Shown: positions 18,996 through 27,453 of the stretch, piece by piece
How the letters are laid out: each line of letters begins with the position of its first letter
How positions within the stretch are numbered: the first letter of the stretch is position 1
From: Streptomyces spinosus
GTDB lineage: Bacteria; Actinomycetota; Actinomycetes; Streptomycetales; Streptomycetaceae
Assembly (NCBI RefSeq): GCF_020400655.1
Contig: NZ_JAINRC010000006.1
Location: forward strand, 124,001 to 188,000
Direction: 5' to 3'
DNA: 64,000 bases
The notes under the pieces: model-generated
Database searches by the model: none
Told to the model about the DNA's origin: nothing
What the model saw: the letters and a program-made list of their open reading frames with translations, nothing else
Program-made: the position numbers and the translations under genes

Positions 18996-20060
18996 TCACG
19001 TGGCGATGGTGGCCAGTCCGGCGATGCCGACGAGGTAGATCACCACCGCGGCGATGCTGTCGACGCCCATGCGCGCGTACTGGCGGCGCGGACGGAAGAT
19101 CAGTCCCGCCATGTAGACCACGGTCAGGATGATCCCGAGCGCGGTGAGGTAGATGTCGGTGTCGTGCGCGGCCGGCAGGACCGGCTTGCCTGAGATGACG
19201 GTGGCGAGCAGGAACAGCACGGGCAGGAAGGCGTTGCCGCCGAAGATGTCGCTGACGGCGAGCTGGTAGTCGCCCAGCTTGGTGGAGGTCAGGCCGGTGC
19301 TGACCTCGGGCAGGGAGGTGGCCGCCGCCAGCACGGTCGCGCCGAACAGCACACCGCTCAGTCCCTGACGGGCGAAGAACTCCTCGCCGCTGCGCTCGAT
19401 CACGACACCGGCCACGAGCGTGGCCAGCGCGGACACGCCGAACACCAGCCCGGCCCGCGCGGTGCTCACGCCCTTGTCGACGGCGGCCTTCTCCTTCTTG
19501 GCCTTGGAGTGGCCGCGTGGCTCGGGCTGGCTGTCCGGGGCGTCGCCGCCCTCCCGCCACGGCAGACCCCGGCCGGCCCGGTCGAGCAGGATCAGTCCGG
19601 TCACCCACAGGACGGCGATCGCGACGGACGCCGGGGCCAGGCGGGCGGCGTGCAGACTCGGGGAGAGCTGGGTGCCCATCACCACGACGGCCAGGACGAC
19701 CACCACCATGGCCCCCTCCAGGACCAGTTGCAGACTGGCCGCGAGCCGGGTCAGCGGGGCGCGCGGGCGGACCCCGGCCGCGTCCAGCACCGCCAGGACG
19801 ATGGTCTGGATGGCGATGCCGCCCAGGATGTTGCCGACCGCGACATCGAGCTGGCCGGCCATCGCCGCACTCGCCGTGATCGCGATCTCGGGGAGGTTCG
19901 TCGCGATCGCCAGCAGGATCAGACCGCCCAGCGCGCTGCCGAGGTGAAGCCGTTCGGCGAGCACATCGGTGGTGTCCGACAGTTTGACACCCGCGAACCA
20001 GATGACAGCCGCGCTGGCCACGAACAACACCAGCAGCACCGGTGAACCCAAAGATCCCAT
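18996..20060 (-). CDS. Na+/Ca2+ exchanger-family membrane antiporter
   Basis: A 354-residue polytopic membrane protein of the CaCA superfamily, with two inverted alpha-repeat motifs. The first is LGGLILLAIATNLPEIAIT and continues into GNILGGIAIQT. The second is GATVLAAATSLPEVSTGLT and continues into SDIFGGNAFLP. The acidic residues in the two repeats are those that bind cations. A cytoplasmic lysine-rich loop (KAKKEKAAVDKG) separates the halves. It is monocistronic, with a strong terminator of the upstream gene ending 11 bases before its start. Confidence 0.93.
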   Translation of the reverse strand: MGSLGSPVLLVLFVASAAVIWFAGVKLSDTTDVLAERLHLGSALGGLILLAIATNLPEIAITASAAMAGQLDVAVGNILGGIAIQTIVLAVLDAAGVRPRAPLTRLAASLQLVLEGAMVVVVLAVVVMGTQLSPSLHAARLAPASVAIAVLWVTGLILLDRAGRGLPWREGGDAPDSQPEPRGHSKAKKEKAAVDKGVSTARAGLVFGVSALATLVAGVVIERSGEEFFARQGLSGVLFGATVLAAATSLPEVSTGLTSTKLGDYQLAVSDIFGGNAFLPVLFLLATVISGKPVLPAAHDTDIYLTALGIILTVVYMAGLIFRPRRQYARMGVDSIAAVVIYLVGIAGLATIAT

Positions 20061-20070
20061 GACGCAGCAA

Positions 20071-20104
20071 GTACCCGCCGGTCCGGGAGGGAACCGGCGG
20101 GTAC
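20071..20104. terminator. Perfect 12-bp hairpin downstream of the L,D-transpeptidase gene
   Basis: GTACCCGCCGGT (20071-20082) pairs perfectly with ACCGGCGGGTAC (20093-20104), with a 10-base loop. It lies downstream of the transpeptidase stop (20190) and directly before the exchanger start (20060) on the same strand. It could also be part of the exchanger leader. Confidence 0.75.
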
Positions 20105-20189
20105 GCGGGACGTCACGCCCAGGATGTCGGCCACGGCCCGGCGGAAGGGATGCCGGTTCCGCCGGCCGGGAAGTGGCGTGGTGTCCGGG

Positions 20190-21443
20190 TCAGGCGGACG
20201 GGCTGCCCGCGACCCACTCCTTCCACGGCACGTTCCAGTCGCTGAGCCCGTTGTCCGGGGCCGGCGTGGTCTTGTCGCCGGAGTTCTTGACGATCACGAC
20301 GTCGCCGATCATCGACTGGTCGAAGAACCACGCGGCGGGCTGCTTGCCGTCGTCGCCGCCGCGGACGTCCTTCAGGCCCACGCAGCCGTGGCTGGTGTTC
20401 ACGTGGCCGAAGACGGAGTCGGCGGCCCAGTAGTTGCCGTGGATGAACGTGCCCGAGTCGGTCAGCCGCATGGCGTGCGGCACGGCCTTGATGTCGTACG
20501 AGGGCTTGCCGTCCTTCTCCGTGAGGCCGACGCTCGCCCCGTTCATGTGGACGTGCCCGAACTTCTCGGAGATCACCATCTGACCGTTGTACGTCGGGTG
20601 CTCGGCGCTGCCGGACGAGACCGGGATGGTCCTGATGGTCTTGCCGTCGCGTACGACGGTCATCCGCTTGGTCTTGGCGTCGACGGTGCTGATCTGGCTG
20701 CGGCCGATCTTGAACGTGACCGTCTTCCGGACGCCCTGGCGGGTGAGCGTGACCGTGACGGTGGAGCCGGGCTTCCAGTACTTCTCGGGGCGGAAGTCCA
20801 GGCGGTGGTCGTTGAGCCAGTGACCGACGACCTGCTGGCCGCTGCTGGAGCCGACCTGAATCTCCGACTCGACGGCGGCCTTGTCGCCGACCGCCTTGCC
20901 GAAGGTGAACGTCACCGGCATGCCCACGCCGACGGTCGAGCCGTCCAGGGGGGAGAGCTGCCCGATGAGGTCGTTCGGGGAGACCGTGGTGATCGTGGCG
21001 TTACCGGTGGCGGAGCGGCCCTTGGCGTCCTCGGCGTCCGCGGCGATCTGGTACTTGGTGGCACGCTCCAGCCGGCCGTTCGGCTTCCAGGAGGTGCCGT
21101 CCGCGGACAGGGTGCCCGGGATCTCGGCGCCGGTCGCGACGGCGGTCATGGTCACCTTGGTGAGCTTGCCCTTGCTCACGGTCACCCGGACCGGGGCGTC
21201 GATCCCGACGTTGTGGGCGCCTTCCCCGGGCGTGATCTTCACGCGGGCGTCGGACGCCTCCGGAGCGGCCGTCTGCGTCACCCGCGGCTGCGGTTGCGGG
21301 GTGTTCCCGGCGTCGTTGCCGCTGGTGGTGGCGGCGTGGCTCGTGCCGCCGAGGGCCGTGATCGCGAGTACGCCGCCGAGTACGCCGGTCGTGGCCCTCA
21401 GCCCGGTGCGACTTGTGAACAGCGTGATCAAGCGCTTCTCCAT
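20190..21443 (-). CDS. Secreted L,D-transpeptidase with Ig-like domains
   Basis: A 417-residue exported cell-wall cross-linking enzyme that would make 3-3 bonds in peptidoglycan. ATG at 21443 begins MEKRLITLF and a signal segment ending GGTSHAAT; a longer in-frame start at 21503 would bury the signal and is less likely. Two beta-sandwich regions (KITPGEGAHNVGIDAPVRVT and the SPLDGSTVGVGMPVTFTFGK repeat) precede the YkuD catalytic domain. That domain contains HGNYW and the catalytic NTSHGCVGL motif with its Cys and His. The lack of a lipobox suggests a secreted rather than lipid-anchored form. Confidence 0.93.
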   Translation of the reverse strand: MEKRLITLFTSRTGLRATTGVLGGVLAITALGGTSHAATTSGNDAGNTPQPQPRVTQTAAPEASDARVKITPGEGAHNVGIDAPVRVTVSKGKLTKVTMTAVATGAEIPGTLSADGTSWKPNGRLERATKYQIAADAEDAKGRSATGNATITTVSPNDLIGQLSPLDGSTVGVGMPVTFTFGKAVGDKAAVESEIQVGSSSGQQVVGHWLNDHRLDFRPEKYWKPGSTVTVTLTRQGVRKTVTFKIGRSQISTVDAKTKRMTVVRDGKTIRTIPVSSGSAEHPTYNGQMVISEKFGHVHMNGASVGLTEKDGKPSYDIKAVPHAMRLTDSGTFIHGNYWAADSVFGHVNTSHGCVGLKDVRGGDDGKQPAAWFFDQSMIGDVVIVKNSGDKTTPAPDNGLSDWNVPWKEWVAGSPSA

Positions 21444-21672
21444 GTCACTGGTCTGTGCATCCCTGCGCTGATCGCCGAGGAGTGCAACCAGCCATGCCAT
21501 CACTTATAGGCATACCTCTTCCCGAAAAGGGGCAAAAAGTGGTGAAGGCCACGCATGGCAACGAGCACGTCATCGAGATCTCTCCGGCCTCCGGCACGGG
21601 CTCGGGGACGGGCGGCACGGCTCGGGCGCCGCCACCGGCATAGGCACCGGTGCCGGCATGAGCACCGCCCGG

Positions 21673-22737
21673 TCACAGCCCGGTCGTCGCCCGGCCCTCG
21701 CCGGTCCCGGCCTGGCGTCCCTCGTCCCGCGACTCCCCGCCCCGCGACTCCTCGTCTGGTCTCCACCAGCCCCGCCGAGCCGCCAGCACGCCGGCCTGGA
21801 ACCGGCTGGTGGCACCGAGCCGCCCCAGGAGCGCCTGCACCCGCCGCTGCACCGTGCGGTGCCCGATGCCCAGGTGACGGGCGATCGCCTCGTCGGGCAG
21901 CCCGAGGCCCAGCAGGGACACGATGCGCCGCTCCTCCTCGCTGACGAAGTCACCTCCGCCGTCAGGGCCCGCACGGTCCGGCACGAAGGGCTGCGCCTGC
22001 TCCCACAGGGTCTCGAAGAGCACGCTCAGCGCGTCGAGCAGGGACGAGGGGTGCACCAGGACGCAGGTGTCCAGCACCCGAGGGGTCGACACCAGCGGGA
22101 TCAGCCCCGCCTGGTCGTCCGCGAGCAGCAGCTTCATCGGCGCCCGGGGCACCACCCGTACCGCCTCGCCGGCCGCGACGTCCCGCTCGATCCGGCTCAC
22201 CACGCCCGGCAGGTCGAGGGCGTCCCGGCCGTGGATGAAACGGCTGCTGATCTGCCGGCCGGTGATGTTGACGACCGAGTTGACCCGGCCGCCGTCCCCC
22301 GGCACCGCGTAGGGCGGCGCGTCGATACCGCGGATCTCGCGTTCGGCCCGGCGGAACAGCTGCTCACCGCAGCGTGCCACGCCGTCCACGCCCGTGATCA
22401 CCTCGATCGGCGACGCGGAGTCCTGTCCGCCCCTGGCCCGGTGATGGCGTTCGCCCAGGCGCTGCGCGAGGGCCCTGACCCGCTGGATGTCACGTTCACG
22501 GGCGAGCAGCAGCACCTCCACCGCGTGCTCCGGCGGCAGTGCCGTGTACCGGGGCGGGCGGCCGGGGACCCGGGCGATCAGACCCCCGCTCTCCAGCCGG
22601 GCCAGCGCGCCCTCCAGGTCCTGCCGGTCCGCGCGCGTCAGCGCGGCCAGCTCGGGCACGGTGAGAGAACGGTTGTCGACCAGTGCGAGATAGGCGGTCT
22701 CGGCACGCTCGTCCAGACCCAGGGCCTCCAGCACCAC
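21673..22737 (-). CDS. TrmB/LuxR-like transcriptional regulator (paralogue of 3421-4446)
   Basis: About 354 residues with the same layout as the regulator at 3421-4446. There is an N-terminal winged helix (LGLDERAETAYLALVDNRSL), a PLD-like effector middle, and a C-terminal LuxR-like helix-turn-helix (LPDEAIARHLGIGHRTVQRR) followed by LGATSRFQAGVLAARRGW. That last segment closely matches the paralogue's LGAATRFQAAVQAARRGW. GTG at 22737 (or 22734) is chosen because it matches the paralogue N-terminus and follows a GGTGGGGG stretch; the frame stays open to 22839 without family similarity. Confidence 0.82.
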   Translation of the reverse strand: MVLEALGLDERAETAYLALVDNRSLTVPELAALTRADRQDLEGALARLESGGLIARVPGRPPRYTALPPEHAVEVLLLARERDIQRVRALAQRLGERHHRARGGQDSASPIEVITGVDGVARCGEQLFRRAEREIRGIDAPPYAVPGDGGRVNSVVNITGRQISSRFIHGRDALDLPGVVSRIERDVAAGEAVRVVPRAPMKLLLADDQAGLIPLVSTPRVLDTCVLVHPSSLLDALSVLFETLWEQAQPFVPDRAGPDGGGDFVSEEERRIVSLLGLGLPDEAIARHLGIGHRTVQRRVQALLGRLGATSRFQAGVLAARRGWWRPDEESRGGESRDEGRQAGTGEGRATTGL

Positions 22738-23170
22738 GCACCCCCACCACAGACCGGTCGGGGCAGTGTATCCGGTGCACACGTGTGCCGGTCGCGGAGC
22801 CGCACGGCGGTGCCGGGGGCGGCTCGAACGGGAGCACATGTGGCAAACCGGCCGGGTTCCTGCCGCCGCAGCACCCCGGGTCGATGACGGTGTGCCGGTC
22901 AGTACCTCGGCCGGTGCCCTCGGCGGGCGGGGTGACCTCCAGCCGCGTCGGGTCCTTCTCCGCCTTCGTCGGCTCGCCGGCGCCCGCCACGACCTCCCAG
23001 TGCAGCCGGGCGTAGGCGCTCCGGCCCGGCCTGAGGGTGATCAGCGCGGCCCGGCCGCGGTCGCGTATGACGTGCGTGGTGACGTCCTGGCACATGCCTG
23101 ATCTTTGCCGCGCGGGACCGCCTGTCCACCCGGCGTCGGCGCCCGGTCGACCGGCCCCCGTCCGCGGGGA
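22738..23170. other. Intergenic region with a DUF4232-like remnant
   Basis: About 430 bases separate the regulator start from the stop of the Tpg-like gene. The main recognisable content is the DUF4232-like segment at 22871-23095, listed as a possible pseudogene. Nothing else is supported. Confidence 0.4.
22871..23095 (-). pseudogene. Fragment resembling the C-terminal part of a DUF4232 lipoprotein
   Basis: About 75 codons from ATG 23095 read like the end of a DUF4232 domain: ITLRPGRSAYARLHWEVV and LEVTPPAEGT fit the usual pattern of a PG-AxAxLxW segment followed by LxVTPP. The signal peptide and N-terminal half expected of these secreted proteins are missing, and the frame then runs on into the regulator gene in another frame. 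It is probably a relic. A chance resemblance is possible. Confidence 0.35.
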
Positions 23171-23746
23171 TCAGGCGGCGAAGCCGATGTTGGTGACGTA
23201 CTCGTACTGGCCCCACTCGGACCCGAGGTCCACCACCGCGTCGTAGATCCAGGCGTCGTCCAGCGCCTGCGCGTCGCCCGCCGCCCACGCCTCGACGATG
23301 CGGTCCCAGCGGCGGACGTTGAGCGTGCGGTAGGCGACCACCCGCTGGCGGGGACGGAGGACCTGGGACTGGTTGAGCGGGTGGAACTCCACGCGGGTGC
23401 CACGGCCCTCGCGGTTGAGGCGCGCCACCAGGTAGCGCGCGACGTTCTGGCGGCGGACCGCCCGGTACGCCGTCTCGATCCGCTCCAAGTTCCTGTTCGA
23501 GGGGTTCCGTTCGCCCCGCAGCCAGGCCCTGAGCGTGCGGTCGGTGACGGTCAGGCCGGCCGCGCGGGCCGCCTGGCGGGACTGGTCGCTGCGGGTGAGG
23601 TAGCGCAGGCGGGCGAGCAGGCCGCGCCGGGCCGTGACCGGGGTGGCGACGAACCCGGCCAGCGCGTCCAGCTGCCGGGCGACGGCCTCGTACCCCTTGA
23701 TGCCACGCGCCCCGTACGCGCCGAAGTTGAGCGTCCTCTCCGGCAT
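23171..23746 (-). CDS. HTH protein resembling a telomere terminal protein (Tpg-like)
   Basis: A 191-residue basic protein. A helix-turn-helix (QSRQAARAAGLTVTDRTLRA followed by WLRGERNPS) lies around residues 55-85, after a basic N-terminal helix. The acidic C-terminus (AWAAGDAQALDDAWIYDAVV, then DLGSEWGQYEYVTNIGFAA) is beta-like. Size, the central helix-turn-helix and position directly downstream of a Tap-like gene fit the terminal proteins that cap linear Streptomyces replicons. Direct similarity to the standard Tpg is not obvious to me, so this is partly a context call. It could instead be a plasmid-type regulator. Confidence 0.5.
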   Translation of the reverse strand: MPERTLNFGAYGARGIKGYEAVARQLDALAGFVATPVTARRGLLARLRYLTRSDQSRQAARAAGLTVTDRTLRAWLRGERNPSNRNLERIETAYRAVRRQNVARYLVARLNREGRGTRVEFHPLNQSQVLRPRQRVVAYRTLNVRRWDRIVEAWAAGDAQALDDAWIYDAVVDLGSEWGQYEYVTNIGFAA

Positions 23747-23799
23747 CTCCCTGTCTCCTGCCGCCCTTCGAGCCGATACGACTTCACGTACGCGTCACG

Positions 23800-25422
23800 C
23801 TACACGTCCCGGTCGGCCGCGACCGGGGTGCCGACGGTGTACACGTCCTTCACCTTCACCTCGCTGACCCCGCGCCCCTCGGGGAAGACCGCGCGCCAGT
23901 CGCCGATCACGTGGAGTTCGTCGGTGCCCATCGCGCGGACGACCATCAGCCCCTCGTCGTAGGCGCGGTGCGCTTTCCACCACAGGTTCGCGAAGGCCTG
24001 CGAGCGGATCAGGTGCATCCAGTCGGTGCGGTACAGCTCCCGGTTGTAGTTCGACTCCCCCATGGTGGAGACGAACTTGGAGTACATGGCCTTGACGTAC
24101 TCCAGGGTGACGTCGTCGTCGTGGGCGATCGCCCGGTCCCGGGCGTCCTTCAGCGCCACGCGGAACTTCTCCAGCAGGCCCTCGGTGGCTCCGGAGGTCC
24201 AGGACTCGTGGATCTCCGGGGGGTCGCACAGGCCGTACTTCGGTCCCGACAGGCGCAGCAGCAGGCGCAGGGTCGGCTCGGTCACCCAGAGCGGGCCCGG
24301 CTCGTCGCGGCTGCCGATGGGGTTGGGCAGGTAGGCGTCGTGCTCCCAGGCGGGCGGGGTGATCAGGTGCACGCCGGCGCGGCGGCGGTCGTGCTGGTTG
24401 CCGGTGGAGTGCTCCAGCTGGCCGAGCGGCAGGTGCGTCTTGAGCGCGGACAGGTAGGCGCCGTTGACGTCGAGCGCCGTGACCTCGAACTCACCGGGCG
24501 GCAGTTCGGCGCGCGTCCACTTGGGGCGGGCCTCCCAGATCTGGTCCGGGCCGCGCGAGGTCTGCTTGCGCAGGACGTCGGGCAGCCAGGGGTGCGCGAC
24601 GATGTCGTACCGGCCGCCCTTGCGGGTCTGGTCCAGCAACGCCATCGCGTCCGGGATGGCACGCCTGACCAGCGCGGCGGTCGCCGCCTCGACGTCACCG
24701 CCGTGCTGGTCGAGGGCGGCCGACACGGCGGCGGCGATCAGGTCGGGGTCGTCGGCGGTCTTGAGCCGGCGGCCGGCGGTGACGACCTTGACACCGCCGC
24801 CTGTCCGCGGACGGGGGTGTGCGGAGGCGGGCGGGGGCGGGGGCGCGGCCGGCGGCGCCTGGCGGGTCGTAGGTGTGCGCTCGGGTGTGCCGCAGTGCGC
24901 GGGGTCCAGGTGCTGGGCGAATCCGGCGACCTGGTGGCGGGCGGGACGTCCGCACAGGACGCAGGGCTGGGGGGCGGACAGGGCCACCACGTCCTCGTCG
25001 CCGCCGTCACCGCCGTCGCCGCCATCACCGCCGTCGCCGCTGCCGTGCTCGTCACCGTGGCGGTGCTGCTGGTCGGTCCCGGCCGGTCCGGCCACCGCCG
25101 GTCCGGCCACCGTCGGTCCGGCCTCCGGCGGTCCGGCCACCTGCGTTTCGGCCTCGGCCGGCTTCCCGGCCGGGTCCGACGCCGACAGCTTCGTCCGCGC
25201 TCCCTTCAGGAAGTACGCGTACTTCTCCCGGACTTCACCGCTCGGGTCGCGTCCGGACTCCCAGCCCGCGACCGTGGACGGGCTCACCTGAAGGGCCCGC
25301 GCGAGCTGGGTGCGGGAGAGGTTCAGTCCCTCGCGCAGGGCGCGCCGCTCCGCGGCGGGCGGCAGCGGGACTTCCTGCCTGGCACCGGCGAGCAGGGCGT
25401 CGATCGCGTCGAAGTCCGTCAT
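23800..25422 (-). CDS. Telomere-associated protein (Tap)-like, HTH plus family-B polymerase-like region
   Basis: A 540-residue protein. ATG 25422 overlaps the upstream stop as ATGA. Residues 25-65 form an XRE-type helix-turn-helix (REGLNLSRTQLARALQVSPS), as in Tap proteins. A low-complexity linker with repeated GGD and VAGP units follows, then a CxxC...H putative zinc site (CVLCGRP ... HLDPAHC). The C-terminal half resembles the divergent family-B DNA-polymerase-like part of Tap: a motif A-like LDVNGAYLSAL, a motif B-like VKAMYSKFVSTMGE and a possible motif C-like GTDELHVIGD. Tap binds telomeric 3' overhangs and recruits the terminal protein. This is shorter than the roughly 740-residue classical Tap, so it is a relative rather than the chromosomal Tap itself. 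Confidence 0.6.
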   Translation of the reverse strand: MTDFDAIDALLAGARQEVPLPPAAERRALREGLNLSRTQLARALQVSPSTVAGWESGRDPSGEVREKYAYFLKGARTKLSASDPAGKPAEAETQVAGPPEAGPTVAGPAVAGPAGTDQQHRHGDEHGSGDGGDGGDGGDGGDEDVVALSAPQPCVLCGRPARHQVAGFAQHLDPAHCGTPERTPTTRQAPPAAPPPPPASAHPRPRTGGGVKVVTAGRRLKTADDPDLIAAAVSAALDQHGGDVEAATAALVRRAIPDAMALLDQTRKGGRYDIVAHPWLPDVLRKQTSRGPDQIWEARPKWTRAELPPGEFEVTALDVNGAYLSALKTHLPLGQLEHSTGNQHDRRRAGVHLITPPAWEHDAYLPNPIGSRDEPGPLWVTEPTLRLLLRLSGPKYGLCDPPEIHESWTSGATEGLLEKFRVALKDARDRAIAHDDDVTLEYVKAMYSKFVSTMGESNYNRELYRTDWMHLIRSQAFANLWWKAHRAYDEGLMVVRAMGTDELHVIGDWRAVFPEGRGVSEVKVKDVYTVGTPVAADRDV

Positions 25423-25733
25423 CGGGTTCCCCCGTCCGGTACGGCCGCGGGGCGGGCGGTGGCGGGGCGGCCGCCGGGGAGACGACGGCGTGCCGTGGGC
25501 AGGGCCTCGACGGCGCGGGTGGGTCCGGCGAGGAGGTCGAGGACGTCCACACCGTAGTGTGCGGCGACCGCGTCGCAATCGGCCAGGCTCCAGGCCGCGG
25601 TCCCGGACTGGCGGCGGCTGACCTGCGCCTGGCTCACCCCGAGCGCGGCGGCGAGAGCGGTCTGCGACTCGCCGGTCGCGTGCAGCAACGCGGCCACCGC
25701 GGACCGCACTCGCTCGGCCGATCCGATACTCAT
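25419..25733 (-). CDS. Small XRE-type helix-turn-helix regulator
   Basis: A 104-residue protein starting at ATG 25733 (a longer in-frame start at 25781 adds unrelated residues). Residues 5-60 form an XRE helix-turn-helix (ESQTALAAALGVSQAQVSRR) followed by HYGVDVLDLLAG. The C-terminal 30 residues are Pro/Arg/Ala-rich and disordered. It is translationally coupled by ATGA to the Tap-like gene and probably autoregulates the three-gene unit. Confidence 0.75.
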   Translation of the reverse strand: MSIGSAERVRSAVAALLHATGESQTALAAALGVSQAQVSRRQSGTAAWSLADCDAVAAHYGVDVLDLLAGPTRAVEALPTARRRLPGGRPATARPAAVPDGGTR

Positions 25734-26072
25734 GAGGCCGAACCTAGCACGCCGTGCACATTCGTCATGCGGAAGACGCATGATCTCTGTAGGAAGGGCG
25801 CGGGCGCGAAGAGGGGTGCGGCCGGTCGAACGCCCCTGGGCGAAGACTGCGGCTGCCGTGAAGAAACCCGCTTGCCCGCCACTGCCCCACTTGACACCGG
25901 ATTGTCCCCCTGGAAACCGCCGGCCCGGCCTGGGGTGTGCCCCCTAGAGGCAACGTCCGGTCGTCTTTTCCCGGGGGTGACCGGATGTGGTTAAGGGTGT
26001 TTCGGGTCCGGCGGGCGGAATTACGTTTCCCGGGAAGCGCCGAGAACGACGTCTGCCTCCCGGAGGAAACCA
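25734..26072. other. Divergent intergenic region upstream of ccr
   Basis: About 340 bases separate the XRE regulator from ccr. TTGACA occurs at 25891-25896, but no acceptable -10 follows at 16-19 bases. CGGAGGA at 26061-26067 is the ccr ribosome site. The last 100 bases are less GC-rich than the surroundings. No gene is supported. Confidence 0.5.
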
Positions 26073-27416
26073 GTGGAAGAGATCATTGGAGCCGTTCTTT
26101 CCGGGGAGGCGGGACCTCGGGACTTCGAAGCCCTTCGGCTGCCGAGCAGTTATCGCGGTGTTGTCATCCAGAAGGAGAACACCGGCATGTTCGAAGGCAT
26201 GCGGACGGAGGACAAGGACCCGCGCAAGTCCCTGTCCGTCCAGGAGGTACGCGTGCCGGACGTCGGCCCGGGTGAGGCCCTGGTGGCCGTGATGGCCTCC
26301 TCGGTCAACTACAACACCGTCTGGTCCGCCATCTTCGAGCCGCTGCCGACCTTCGGCTTCCTGGAGCGCTACGGGCGCACCAACGAGCTGGCGAGGCGGC
26401 ACGACCTGCCGTACCACGTCATCGGCTCCGACCTCGCGGGCGTCGTCCTGCGCACCGGCCCCGGCGTCAACGCCTGGAAGCCCGGCGACGAGGTCGTCGC
26501 GCACTGCCTCTCCGTCGAGCTGGAATCGTCCGACGGCCACGACGACACCATGCTCGACCCCGAGCAGCGCATCTGGGGCTACGAGACCAACTTCGGCGGC
26601 CTCGCCGAGATCGCCCTGGTCAAGTCCAACCAGCTGATGCCCAAGCCGAAGCACCTCAGCTGGGAGGAGGCCGCCGCCCCGGGCCTGGTCAACTCCACGG
26701 CGTACCGCCAGCTGGTCTCCCGCAACGGCGCCGGCATGAAACAGGGCGACAACGTGCTCGTCTGGGGCGCGAGCGGTGGCCTCGGCTCGTACGCCACGCA
26801 GCTGGCCCTCGCCGGCGGCGCGACGCCCGTCTGCGTGGTCTCCAGCCCGCAGAAGGCCGAGCTCTGCCGGCGGATGGGCGCGGAGCTGGTCATCGACCGT
26901 ACCGCCGAGGGCTACCGGTTCTGGAAGGACGAGCACACCCAGGATCCGAAGGAGTGGAAGCGGTTCGGCAAGCACATCCGCGAGCTGACCGGCGGCGAGG
27001 ACGTCGACATCGTCTTCGAGCACCCCGGCCGCGAGACCTTCGGCGCGAGCGTCTACGTCACCCGCAAGGGCGGCACCATCACCACCTGCGCCTCCACCTC
27101 GGGCTACCTGCACGAGTACGACAACCGCTACCTGTGGATGTCCCTGAAGCGGATCATCGGCTCGCACTTCGCCAACTACCGCGAGGCATGGGAGGCCAAC
27201 CGCCTCATCGCCAAGGGCAGGATCCACCCGACGCTCTCCAAGGTCTACTCCCTGGAGGACACCGGGCAGGCCGCCTACGACGTGCACCGCAACCTGCACC
27301 AGGGCAAGGTCGGCGTGCTCTGCCTCGCCCCCGAGGAGGGCCTGGGCGTGCGCGACGAGGAGATGCGCGCGCGGCACATCGACGCCATCAACCGCTTCCG
27401 GACAGTCGCGCCCTGA
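26073..27416 (+). CDS. ccr: Crotonyl-CoA carboxylase/reductase
   Basis: A 447-residue medium-chain dehydrogenase/reductase that reduces crotonyl-CoA with NADPH, with or without CO2 fixation, giving ethylmalonyl-CoA or butyryl-CoA. The GTG start at 26073 follows GGAGGA and gives the family N-terminus MEEIIGAVLSG. Typical blocks are KDPRKSLSVQEVRVPDVGPG, ALVAVMASSVNYNTVWSAIF, the Rossmann motif WGASGGLGSYATQLA and the C-terminal FANYREAWEANRLIAKG, all close to Streptomyces Ccr. It is followed after 37 bases by a 3-hydroxyacyl-CoA dehydrogenase in the same orientation, the enzyme that acts two steps earlier. It may supply C4 units to primary metabolism or to a product. Confidence 0.96.
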   Translation: MEEIIGAVLSGEAGPRDFEALRLPSSYRGVVIQKENTGMFEGMRTEDKDPRKSLSVQEVRVPDVGPGEALVAVMASSVNYNTVWSAIFEPLPTFGFLERYGRTNELARRHDLPYHVIGSDLAGVVLRTGPGVNAWKPGDEVVAHCLSVELESSDGHDDTMLDPEQRIWGYETNFGGLAEIALVKSNQLMPKPKHLSWEEAAAPGLVNSTAYRQLVSRNGAGMKQGDNVLVWGASGGLGSYATQLALAGGATPVCVVSSPQKAELCRRMGAELVIDRTAEGYRFWKDEHTQDPKEWKRFGKHIRELTGGEDVDIVFEHPGRETFGASVYVTRKGGTITTCASTSGYLHEYDNRYLWMSLKRIIGSHFANYREAWEANRLIAKGRIHPTLSKVYSLEDTGQAAYDVHRNLHQGKVGVLCLAPEEGLGVRDEEMRARHIDAINRFRTVAP

Positions 27417-27453
27417 AGGCTGTGGAAGCGACCCGGAAGAAGAGGAGAGGCAC

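Noticed and set aside
23171..25733. Evidence that the window lies at a chromosome end
   Set aside because: Tap/Tpg-like genes can be internal, the flanking genes look like chromosome interior or arm genes, and no telomeric palindrome series was seen.
25891..25896. TTGACA as the -35 of the ccr promoter
   Set aside because: No -10-like hexamer lies at 16-19 bases downstream.
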